Part shown: positions 36,952 to 47,651 of the stretch, in pieces
Position numbering within the stretch: position 1 is the stretch's first letter
Layout of the letters: every line of letters starts with the position of its first letter
Origin: Lepidodermella squamata
Lineage: Eukaryota > Gastrotricha
DNA: 64,000 nucleotides
NCBI GenBank assembly: GCA_047495785.1
Contig: JBLDXI010000020.1
Coordinates: 2,046,001-2,110,000 of the forward strand
Reading direction: 5' to 3'
Translations under genes and position numbers: made by a program
Notes under the pieces: generated by a model
The model's input: the letters and a program-made list of their open reading frames with translations, nothing else
Databases searched by the model: none
What the model was told of the DNA's origin: nothing

Positions 36952-38136
36952 ATGGTCCATCTAACTGTCGAGATGCTACAGAGAGGCTTTGCCAATCATA
37001 ATCAACCTCAGGACATAGAACACCTCAGGAAAATAACTCACTTGCAGATTTCAGGACGTGATTTGGAATCTGTCGAATCAGGTACCCTTGATCTTATGAA
37101 TGCTTTCATTCAACACTGAACTTATTCATGTTGTGAATTTACAGATGCTCTAGCTGCTTGCAGAAGCTTGGCTGTTGTATACCTTTACGACAATCGGCTG
37201 GAATTCATTCCAAATTTTCGCCCTGCTAACGCTTTAAATCTGACTCATCTTTATCTGCAGAATAATGCAATCACGCGCATTACTGGTTTGGAGGTATTGA
37301 GAGGATTGACGAAATTATTTCTTGGTGGAAATCAGCTGACTGTTGTCGAGGGTCTCGAGCAATGCAATCAGTTGGAGGAGCTGAGAGTTGAGCGTCAACG
37401 TTTCCCGCCTGGTCACAGCCTTGTCTTCGATCCTCAAACGATAGCTGGGCTTTCGCAGTCATTGCACGTATTGGACGTATCTGGAGACAAGCTTACGTCG
37501 CTATTGCCTCTTGCACAGCTGGCTCAACTGCGTGAATTGTATGCCACTGCCAACGTGATTGAAGAATTCAGAGAGACTGGCGCGCTTTTGGAGAGTAGTT
37601 GGCGGAGGCTTGAGACGTTGGATCTCTCAGGCAATCCGATTTGTCAGCGTAATAAATATCGCGAAAGAGTGATCTACCTAGCAAATTCGTGCTTGAAACA
37701 GCTTGATGGTAAAGAAGTTACCGACGCACAACGGAAGTTTGTTCAGGGATGGCATCAAGCTGCACGCGGCAAAAATCACGATGATAAGATCAAAGGTGAT
37801 AGAACTATGTGGTCGAAGGAGTCCAAGTTCCATCACAGCTCTTCGCTTTGGCAGACACCTCAAACTGCGGCTCAAATTCAGAGCGAAGCTATGTCGCTAA
37901 GAATGCATCCTGAGCCTTCAATTGGATCTCATTACGTCATTCCGGCTATGCCGTTGCGGAACAACACGGTCAAACACCAGGCTAATGTAAAACATGGCAA
38001 AGGATCAGCTCCTGCTGGTCAAGGATTATTCACTCAATTCGCTTCAAGAGATTCTTTTGTTCCTGACCGCGCTGCGCAAATGCAAGAATTGTCGCGTCGA
38101 TTAGATGCTAACGCAAGTTTGTCAGCCAAAGTTTGA
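36952..38136 (+). CDS. PPP1R42: Protein phosphatase 1 regulatory subunit 42 (LRR protein)
   Basis: Two exons (36952-37081 and 37145-38136) encode 373 residues. From residue 1 the order matches vertebrate PPP1R42/LRRC67: MVHLTVEML, LRKITHLQIS, LAVVYLYDNRL, NLTHLYLQNNAI, LTKLFLGGNQL, LRVERQRFPPG, then LDLSGNPICQRNKYRERVI and LDGKEV. There are about six leucine-rich repeats (residues 25-220) and a basic, poorly conserved tail. The family is testis- and cilium-associated, located at microtubule-organising centres, and binds protein phosphatase 1. The gene lies between two zinc-transporter homologues on opposite strands, with 688 bp to the divergent neighbour, so a shared promoter region is possible. 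Confidence 0.9.
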
Positions 38137-38470
38137 CCAGCAGTATTTGTTTGAAGAAAATCTGTACTCGTTGTGCAGAATAGTATTCTTACTCGACTTC
38201 ACAAAATATGTGATAATCAATGTTACCTATTTCTTTATCTGTGATATTTTTTACCCGTTTTCACGACCTTCTTATTGATGTTTTAAAACCGTTTTAGCAT
38301 GATACGTTATACGTATTATAAAATCAAATTCGATTTCGCAGCTTCGTACTTGAGTTGAGGTCCAATTTTTTCGCATCGTATTTTTCTTTGCTCACATGAA
38401 TAATTGAAGAAAATAGCTATTTAATTTCAATTGGCTTTTATTTTTTTATTTTTAGAGTTTTATTATTGGA
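38137..38470. other. Spacer PPP1R42 to ZnT1-like gene
   Basis: 334 bp without coding signal. It probably holds the PPP1R42 3' end and the next promoter. Confidence 0.4.
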
Positions 38471-40497
38471 ATGGGTATACGGTGTTGTAGCTGTTTCACA
38501 AATGAACAGAAATTCTATACGGTCATCGCACTAGTTAGCACGTTTTTCGTCGTTGAAATTACGACTGGGTACATTTGCAATTCGCTCGCCCTCATCTCCG
38601 ATGCCTTCCACATGCTATCAGACTTACTCGCTCACATCGTTGGGCTATGTGCAATCAGGGTGAGTGAGAAAATCAGTTTTAGTGAATTTATAATGATTTG
38701 ATGGTGTTAGATTTCGAAAATGCAATCGAAAATCAATACTTTCGGCTGGGCGAGAGCCGAAGTCATGGGTGCATTAGTAAATGCTGTTTTCATGTTGGCG
38801 GTGTGCCTAACCATTGTGCTTGAATCTATTGAGCGATTTATTGAATTGGCCGAAGTCGAGAGGCCAGTTCTGCTGTTAATAGTTGGCGCCGGTGGTCTGC
38901 TAATCAACATCATCGCCTTTTTCCTGTTTATATCCGGCGAAGGCGGTGGACATGGTCACTCGCACGGAGGAGGCGGCGGCGGTCACGGCCATTCGCATGG
39001 CGGTGGTGGCAGCAGTAGCCATGGCCACTCTCACGGCGGAGGTCATAGCCACGGTGGCCACGGCCACTCGCATGGAGAGAAGGACAAGGACAAGGAGAAG
39101 AAAAAGAGCTCCGCATCAGCTAGTCAGATGAATATTGCGGCGGTGCTGCGTCACGTGATCGGAGACGCGCTCGGCTCAGTCATCGTTGTTGTTGTGGCGA
39201 TTTTAATTTGGCAACTGCATGGCCAGAAATGGGTTCTCTACTTGGATCCGGTGCTTAGCCTCTGCCTCGTTATTGTCATGGCCAGTTCTACCTTACCTTT
39301 ATGTGAGTTTCCTGAAAAAAATTGACCTATTAAAATTAAAAGATGAAATCCAATCGTTAAAAGTGAAAAGTGACGCCGCGAGATTTTATGCTGCCATTAG
39401 GGTTAATAAACGACCTACTTTAGTTAACTCTTTCTTGGGGAATTTTAAGCTGAGAAATTCATCAACATTTTCAAAAATTTCAATAGGATCATGCTAGCGT
39501 CTCCACTTTGACCTGAAAAGATAAGACTTATCGGCGAAACTGGACCCGTCTTTCAAATAAGATAGGACTATCCTAGATCTGCAAATTTCTAAAACTTGAG
39601 ATCTATGAGAAGAATTGGATCAGGGCATAGAAACTCCAATTCGGCACACTTTCTACGATTTGCTGAAAAATTGAAAGAATTGACATTGTAAAACATATTA
39701 TTTCAATTTTACTTCGATTTTGCAAAATTTTCGCCAAATAATTCACTAATTTCATTCTTGAATTTGTTTTGGTTTAATAACGTTAATTAATTTTTTATAT
39801 TCTATTTTGACAGTGAAAGAGGCTAGTCAAGTTCTTATGCAACAAGCCCCTCCCGAATATGAGATGGCCGAATTTAGGCAACGTCTCATGAAAAAAATTA
39901 CAGAGCTCGGTGTTTTATCCGTACACGAATTCCATGTTTGGCGCTTAGCTGGAAGCCGCGTTATTGCCAGGTTTTTTCGATTTTTCCTCAAATTATTCGA
40001 TTTTTTTACGATTTATTTCGAATTTTAGCATTCATATAACTTGTCGAGATGTGAATAATTTTATGGAAACGGCCGAGTCGATTCGAGAATTTTTCCACAC
40101 TGAAGGCATTCATTCTGTGACAATTCAGCCGGAAATTGCCGGCGCTAGTGAAGCTGCGTCAAAAATGCTTATTAGCCAGCCGCCACACAATCATCACAGC
40201 CATAATCATAGCCATAATCACGGTCATGGCCACAGCCACGACCATGAGGAACATGAGCACAGCTTTTCAGACCTAGACCAGCCTTGCACTGAAGAGTCGT
40301 GCGCAACCCCAGTGCCTAATCCTAGCAGCACGACTGTAAACGAAAACGCCAACGCCATAGTTAGTTCAAATGGGAACGCTAATAACAATAATAACGATAC
40401 TCGATGCCGATTGACCTGCTCGCCTGATTTGAAGTGCCAATTAGTGACGTGTTGCCCAGCTCCACGGCCTGTAGTGACACCGTCAAATCTACCTTAA
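38471..40497 (+). CDS. Zinc transporter, ZnT1-like (SLC30 family)
   Basis: Exons 38471-38659, 38711-39302, 39814-39970 and 40029-40497 give 468 residues. The protein is expected to export zinc from the cytosol, or load it into vesicles, in exchange for protons. The transmembrane zinc site is intact: SDAFHMLSD in helix II and LRHVIGDALGS in helix V. A His/Gly loop with repeated HGHSHG units (about residues 155-205) lies between helices IV and V. The C-terminal domain has VHEFHVWRLAGSRV and FHTEGIHSVTIQPE. A second His-rich run (NHSHNHGHGHSHDH) and spaced Cys pairs follow. The QPE block and CC tail place it nearest ZnT1. It is the intact relative of the degenerate gene at 34346-36263. Confidence 0.92.
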
Positions 40498-43391
40498 CAA
40501 AATTGTTTAGGAAATAATGATAATAATTGTTGACGATTTTTTTCACACACGCTTCATTATTATTATACTACTATGATAGTCGACCATCTATCAATGATCA
40601 GCAGGAAAAAGTGCACTTCATATAACATTTTGGGACATTGTTTTACGCACAAAAATCAGAACGATATTCAAAGCACTGAACCGGGTACAGACTCGGCGTT
40701 TGATATGAAAATAATGTCGTAATTAACTCTTCTGGAATTCGGCTTTTTGCGTGCCGTGTAATCCATGCAATGTGGTTTTCCCACTCGGGAAAACGATATA
40801 ATAAAAGTATTGTCGCGCTGACTCTTGTCATCAAAACATATCGTCGTCTACAACACGAATATATTTGCCGTTGTTTTTGATAATAATAACAGCCAGAAAT
40901 TTGATAAGCAATATATTGTCAGGTTTTACCGGCGTACCTCATGAAATAATGTCTTGATTTTGTTAATGAAACCAAATTAGCTGTTATATATATCTTTCAA
41001 CGTTTCTTCTTCTTGAAAAATTCCTAGCCTTTTTGTCTGCTTTTTCTCGCTCTCTTTGATCGACGGAGACTATATACATATTACTCGTTTAATTGATATT
41101 TGTAATAAAAAATTTGCTATTTCTTTCTTGAGAAAAATCTGATGACACTAGCGATGATGAGAAGAAAATAAAATGGAAATTTAAACCAAATATTTTGCGT
41201 ACATTTTCACTCGTGTCTAAGCAAACAATCATTTTTTTGTGTCGTCGCAATGTTTTTGTTCTCAGCACTGATAAAAGTTTAAGTACATACAGCAGCAGGT
41301 AGGTAGGTAGGTTGAAAGAAAATTTTCCGCTGCGTCACGATGTTTTATTATTATTTTTCTAATCACTAAAGCCAGGCATCGATTAGTCGCGCGGCGAAAT
41401 CGATGCGCTTACCTGGATTATAATACATTTTTAATAGCCGGAGGTAGCTGGTTGGCAAAAAGAAGGACGGCGCTGATCAAATAAAAAGCGTAATAAGTGG
41501 CCAATATATTATATAATTAACGCCGGTTTTTGTAGAAAAAACACTGCGAAGAAAAGCCGTCGAATAAAAGTGATATTATGTAATTACCGTCTGTTTAGGT
41601 GCACTTGTGAAATGTAGCGTAACTGTTGCTATTGTTGTGGAACGGTCAATTTTTGAAACAAAAGAGAAAAAAGCAGGCCTCTTGTGGCGCAGGTGTTGCG
41701 CGCGAACAATAGACGTGGAAATACGCAGCGGTAAAAAATATTATTGCGCGGAGATAACTTTTTGAGCGGCAATTAGCCCGCCTTGATTGGCGGTCCCAGC
41801 GGTCGAAAACACGCGCGAGTGTGTGCGCGTATATACAGGTCTCATTATTAAAAAGCGGCGTTTTATTATTTTTACTACAGCGGTTACCGGGGCTACCTGT
41901 GTAAATTACTATCATCATTATTTCTTGGTACTTGTTACGTGGCTATTTTCCGCCAACTTGAGCCAAGAGAGCGCTACGAGTGATGCCTCGCTAACGCTGC
42001 CTGCGAGTCTTACAACGCGACGCTCTAAATGTTTGCCATCCTATTGCCAATATAAGTTTCGTTAATACATCGTGTATACAGACGCCTACCTGTGGTGGCG
42101 TTTACTACATAACATGTGCGCGCAAAAATACGGGAATACACCTGTTTTTGACGTATTAACGATATAGGTATATATTGTACGCCCTGATGTTGTTATATGA
42201 CAGGGTAATATACAAAACGATGAAAACACGCACACGTCTTTCCCGAATCGCGAAACACATCCACCTTGACAAATGAAAATGGAAAAATGCCCAATTCGCA
42301 CTGATTTACCGCAAATTGACAAAAACCGTCAAATTTTTGAAGAGTTGAAAATTGAAATGTTGTTGAGCTGAAGTACTTCTTGATATTTCCGGAATTTTCT
42401 TATGAAATTGGAACCGATCGGGAAGTAGAATCGAGAACAAAAAAGTGCGTTTAATAATAAAAAAGAGAAACGAGCCAAAGGTTGACTGAGCTGTTCGACA
42501 AAACCAATGAAATGCGGTTTGAAAAAATTAAGGTGGATAAAATTCAGTTCGATCCAACTCGAAATCGATATCCTGCGAGGTTCGGAACGTTTTCAGGAAA
42601 TCGAAGCTGGGGAAATTTATAACCCCAGACTGAAGCTCAGTTAGGGAAGCTCCTAAAATAGAAACTAAGTATTTATAAAAGAAGTACGGGGTTTCCTGAT
42701 TTGGTTGTAAAAAACTGGGAGGGTTCCAACTTGGAACCTACCTGGAACCCAGATTTCACTTGACAGCTTGCTATGATTAGTTATTATTAGCTGCATTTTT
42801 GTCTCAGCATACCCTCAATGTTATATATATTAATAGATGGGGCTGTACATCGCACATGCAGAACAAAGGGGCATAATGATAATATAATAAATGACTATGG
42901 CGCACGTTTATTACTGCGGAGGACAAAGCGGGACCAGGGCGCACACGTTATAACGCGAAACGTGCTCAGCGTAATAATGTGCGTGCGCGTGTTTGACTCA
43001 TACCCCGCCCTGTATTATATTTACCTGCTCGGCAAGTCATTTTCAACGATAAAAAGCGAGCGGCAAGATGCGCTAGATTGAGGTCATGATCACCCATTGT
43101 TTTTGCGATGATGACAATAAAACGGCTCGAGCACGGCTGGTCAGCCTGTGTGCTGTTTTGTTAAATATACAGTAGGAGCAGCGCAGTATAGGTAATAAAT
43201 AGTAGCCACTCTTTAGCAGCGCGTCAAGTTCTGAAGCTAATTAACTCTTTTTAAAACTCACGGCTATTTACCAACCTCGTCATAAACAAAAAAGGCTGAC
43301 CCATTTTAGCGCCACCTTAACCTCACCTTGTTGTCTTGTTATTTTCTCGTCTCGCTAACATTTTGTTATTTTGTTTCGTAGAGACACTAAT
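40498..43391. other. Long spacer before the Ser/Arg-rich gene
   Basis: No exon that I can support. It contains a short GTAGGTAGGTAGG run near 41300 and could hide a 5' exon or the promoter of the following gene. Confidence 0.4.
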
Positions 43392-46300
43392 ATGATGTAT
43401 GAGCCGTATTTCGACCCGCCGTCGTCGCGCATGTCAAAAGCGTCAAAGGCGTGGATAGCCGCGAATTTTGAAGGTCACGCCCCAGCAGCAGCAGCAACGA
43501 TGAGCCGGCAAAATAGTTACCTTACGCCGCAGAATTATCAAACGCCGCGTTTGTTAGCAAGTGATAGGCGAGTGATAGGTCATCCGCCTCACCACCAGCC
43601 GCCTCAGCATCCGCCTCTCGTCGCCTCGACGCCGTACACGCGACAGGTCAGCAATGCGATGAGCGTCTACGCAAACGCGCCGCCTCCATCTCGCTTCAAC
43701 AACGGAATGGCGACGATTTCTTACCACCCGCGTAACCAGCCGGGTGTGACGGCCTCGGCTCGGTATTACCAGCGCGAAGATGCCAGAGCTTTGTGGCAAC
43801 CGCCGCCTGAACAGCGACAACCAGTCGTTGCCTTCAAACAAACGCCGATTTTTTACGAGCCTCAACCTGCGACGCCAGTCTATCACAACACGGCTCCGAT
43901 TTACCAGGACTCAAAGTCGTATTTTAACCCGACTATGCCGGTTAAAAAGCCGCAGATGGGCAAGCACAGGGTCGGCAGTCACCACCAGCTGAATTCATCC
44001 AGTGGTGGCGAGTCTTGCTGCTCCTCGTGTTGTTCGCTGTCCTCGTTTCATGAAGGCCATTCTAAAAAGCCGCAAACTTCGCGACCATTCAACCGTGACG
44101 CTCATAGTGAGTTTTGATTCCACCTCAAAATGTCAGATTTTTTATTCGGTTTTTTTATGAAGATCATAGCTGTGATTCAGCGTCATTTTCCTCGACCTGT
44201 TCAAGCTGTTCGTGTAATAAACCTCGCCCGGCCGCGCCCGTCCCAGCTCCGGTTCCAGCTCAGTACCAGCAGGTCGATACTCGCACTTTGACTCGAAACA
44301 TCCGCAACAGGGCTGAACGGCGGCGAACGATTAGCGGTGTCAGCCCTACCGATCTACTTCAGGCTCAACAAAGCTATCTTTCAAACGAAAATACGCCAAC
44401 GCCGGGACCGGGCGATCGCGACCGGCCTCCATCGGCTGTTTACTGTAACGAAGCGGCTCTATCTGGAACCACTGTGAACAACAGACGGGTTAAAGTTCCT
44501 CCTCGAGTCGTAAAACCAGGTAAATAAATAAATAAATTATTAAGGTAGATTTTTTAATTATTTTTTTATAGGTGACACTCACACTACTAGCAGTCGAGAT
44601 TCAGGAATCGGTGCCAGTGTGACACCGGCGAGTCAAATTGGGACATATTCTCAGGATATGGGCGCCGCTCCATCGAACTACCAACAGAATAATATTTCTG
44701 GCAGTAAACAAACCCTGGTTAAAACATCATCCGGCTCTGATCGAAGCACGGCTTCAAATGTCGTGAAAAACGTTGGGAAAACTATTGTTGTAGCAGGCGA
44801 TGCTGAGCAGAAGGCGACTACAACGCTTTACGCGACCTCGGTTCAGACGCCGACTTCAGTTCGATCGAGTCGAAGCTCGGTGTTTTTACGCCTCGAGGAA
44901 GTTCGGCATAAAAGCTTACCCCAGGGCGAAGCTTTCGCGAGAAATTCTTCGTTCTCTTCAACAGCTTCGTCCTCAGCCTCTAACGCGTTGCGCAATGGGC
45001 CGAACGCGAAGAAATCGGCCGGTGGAAATGTCAGTGTGGGCAACACTGCGACGAAGTGTGTACCTGTAGCTGGGCCGAATGACCGCTACATGTGGGTTGA
45101 TGGTCACTACGACAATGAAGTCGAGGTGAAGCGGTCTTCATCGGTTGTTCATCCGATTCCAACTAACAATGTCGTTGATCCTAAATCTTCGATGCGTGAC
45201 AAGAAAACGGCTTCTCTTTCGCGGAAAAATTCATGTGAGTTTATTCAAATGAATTCATAGTAATTTCTAGACTTGATAGGTAGAGTTTACAAATTTGAAA
45301 TTTTTAGTCGAAATTTCATTGAATAATAATTTCAAATACCGGTAATGTGGGAACTGGCGACTGAACCTTGAATTCACCCTGAATTTTTTACTGTAGCGCT
45401 TAATTGCGTCAGAATGGTATTAAGAACTTTTCTCGATCGCATTATATGTTCCTTCAAATTATTCAAATCCCTGATGCTCCTTATACTTTGATAGTTGGAA
45501 ACCCATAGTATCGGGAAATTAGTTGTATTGGGTGGTTACTTTTAGCGGAACCAGAAATTGAAATGCATTTTACATCTAACAATCAATTCGCCCGTATATG
45601 CGTTTTCAAGATTTTCTCAAAATTAATTATTAATTATGAAAAATCCAAACAAATTACGAAAAAATTATCCGTAAAAAGCTGCTAAATAAGGTAGCATCCT
45701 CTTTTTAAAAACACAGCGGTATCATATTTTAAAAATGATTGAAAAATGACCCTTATTTATATTATTTGCGTTTTGTGCCAAGTTTTGAATTTTGGTTCCG
45801 CTAAAAAAAATAAAAAATAAAAACAAAGTCCGGTAGAATCACTAAAACTATGTCCTCCACCTTTTTTGGGTGGGCAATCATTTAGACTCATTTTTCGCTC
45901 GTTTTACTCGAATTTTTATTCGCATTATAGGATTTGAGCCAACATTGCCGTAGTAGAAAATGTTTACCAAAAGGATCATAATTTTCTTTCCCTTTTTTTA
46001 GTTTTCCGAAATATTCTGACGACGTTGTTCGGAATAAAGCCGAAACAGCATTCCGACGGTGACGCGGATGATCCGAACGTGAATCCGGCGAAACAGCGCC
46101 GGCCCGCCTCTCGCAGTGCCTCGGCCGTGTTCGCCCGCGCGACACTTTCGAAGCAAAACAAGCAGAACGCAAACAACTCGAGCCGGGACTCGAAGCAAAA
46201 GGAGAGTTCACTCGAGCGCAACCGGACGTGGCACGGCCTGAAGCCGTACACAAAAAACAACAAAACAAAGGCGGATATGCGGACAGTCTTCGACTCGGAT

Positions 46301-46774
46301 AGCAATAATAATAATAATAACAATAATAATAACAGCAATAATAACCACAAATCCTCACACCAAAATTTGAGTGCGAAATCGTCGAGTAACAGCAATATAG
46401 CTATTAAGGCGGCGGAAGAAGACGCAAAATCGACGTATACTAGCTTGTCAAAGGACGACGGCTCGTCTACCCTGGGCAGGCAATCGAATCTAGGCGGATT
46501 TTCAACGCTGTCCCGGCCTGTTAGTCGCGGCACTTCTCTAGCGTCCACCTTAAAAACTAGTGCCTCGACGCGAGGCGGGCCGTTGTTTTTGGTGAAACGG
46601 CGAACGAGTAGCGCAACGTTGGTGAACCCAGTCCCACCGGCGGCTCCGGGCGTCAAAGACCCGGATAATCCGAACGAAACGGCTATTATCGCGAATGTCG
46701 AACAGCTGCTAGCCATGGCTCGTGTTCACCCTACTCTTGAGTACGAATGGATTCCGGACGATTATTTCATCTGA
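43392..46774 (+). CDS. Large Ser/Arg-rich protein of unknown function
   Basis: Four exons (43392-44106, 44163-44519, 44572-45234, 46002-46774) keep one frame of 835 residues. I do not recognise the family. The N-terminal 230 residues are rich in Pro, Tyr, Gln and His (YYQREDARALW), followed by a CCSSCCSLSS patch and a second Cys/Ser patch (SSTCSSCSCNK). The middle has many Arg/Lys-x-x-Ser sites (RRRTISG, RHKSLPQG, LSRKNS), likely kinase targets. Exon 4 encodes FFRNILTTLFGIKPKQ, a poly-Asn run from an AAT repeat, and a C-terminal VHPTLEYEWIPDDYFI. The regular composition and open frame across all splice phases support a real gene. The start is provisional because an acceptor-like TTTCGTAG lies 12 bp upstream, so a 5' exon may exist in the preceding 2.9 kb. 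Confidence 0.7.
45541..45805. repeat. Inverted-repeat element with TTTAGCGGAACCA ends
   Basis: TTTAGCGGAACCA at 45541 and TGGTTCCGCTAAA at 45793-45805 bound a 265-bp AT-rich segment in the last intron of the Ser/Arg-rich gene. It is related to 32171-32478. Confidence 0.6.
46301..46337 (+). repeat. Coding AAT/AAC microsatellite
   Basis: AATAATAAT... with AAC variants encodes the poly-Asn run in exon 4 of the Ser/Arg-rich gene. A second non-coding AAT run is at 47104-47127. Confidence 0.8.
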
Positions 46775-47651
46775 GACAAATCATTCATTCGCTCAAATAT
46801 TTGTTTTTAGTTTTAAGGTATATTATACTTATTTGGCTGCAATATCAATATCATCTGCTGCTGGTGTTGTGTGCGGTTCTCTCATTTTTTTACCCGAGAT
46901 TTATTATAATCAAAACTAGCACATCGCTCACTCCTGTTTGCGCGCCTTTCTACAACTTCAAAACGGGGGTTTTGAATAGATTCTATACATTATGAAAGTA
47001 ATTTATTTGTGATGAGATGATGTATCAAAAATAAAACTGCTGTTGTTTTTAACCACTTTCAAAAAATTCAAATTTTTTTGAAAATTTCATATTTTATTAA
47101 TATTTTTAATAATAATAATAATAATAATTCTCCAACGAGTGCCCATCGAGTAAAAAGTTCGAGATAATGAGTAACAAAGTGTGCTACTACACAACATCAC
47201 AACAATCGAAGCCGCGAGAATTCTTTTCATCCTCAGGGCTATTTATTTAGGTTAGAAAATATTTGCACGATATTATAATGAAAAAATCGAACGCTATCCA
47301 CCTTAACAATTTTGCATGTTATTTTTTTAAGGAGGATTTTTTTCCGTTTGACACGCCTCCGAGGCATACAATTAGGCTATTTGATTATTAGTGCTGAGTC
47401 ATCATTAAATATTACGACGTGAAAAGGCAAGATTCATTAGTATATCACATTAGATTTGCGGTAAAAATTGAGATTAATTTATCACGATTGATTATTTTTC
47501 TGTTGCTAAAAAGGTAGTCAAAGGAAGATTTGTTCAATGTGTAATTAATTATTGGTTGAAAAAATCATCACAACTTCAGCAGTGCGAACTAAAAACCAGT
47601 TATTAGGGTTCACACACGCTATCAATATTTTAGGGTGGATACAAAAAAATT
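46775..47651. other. Spacer between convergent genes
   Basis: It separates the Ser/Arg-rich gene (+) from the kinesin (-). It contains AT-rich 3' sequences and an AAT microsatellite, and no gene. Confidence 0.5.

Noticed and set aside
38928-39131. Alternative-frame and antisense frames over the His-rich loop
   Set aside because: They are by-products of the GC-rich repeat; the transporter frame is unambiguous.
45888-46716. Long minus-strand open frames opposite the poly-Asn exon
   Set aside because: They read the AAT repeat as poly-Leu or poly-Tyr and have no splice or family support. They are shadows of the plus-strand exon.
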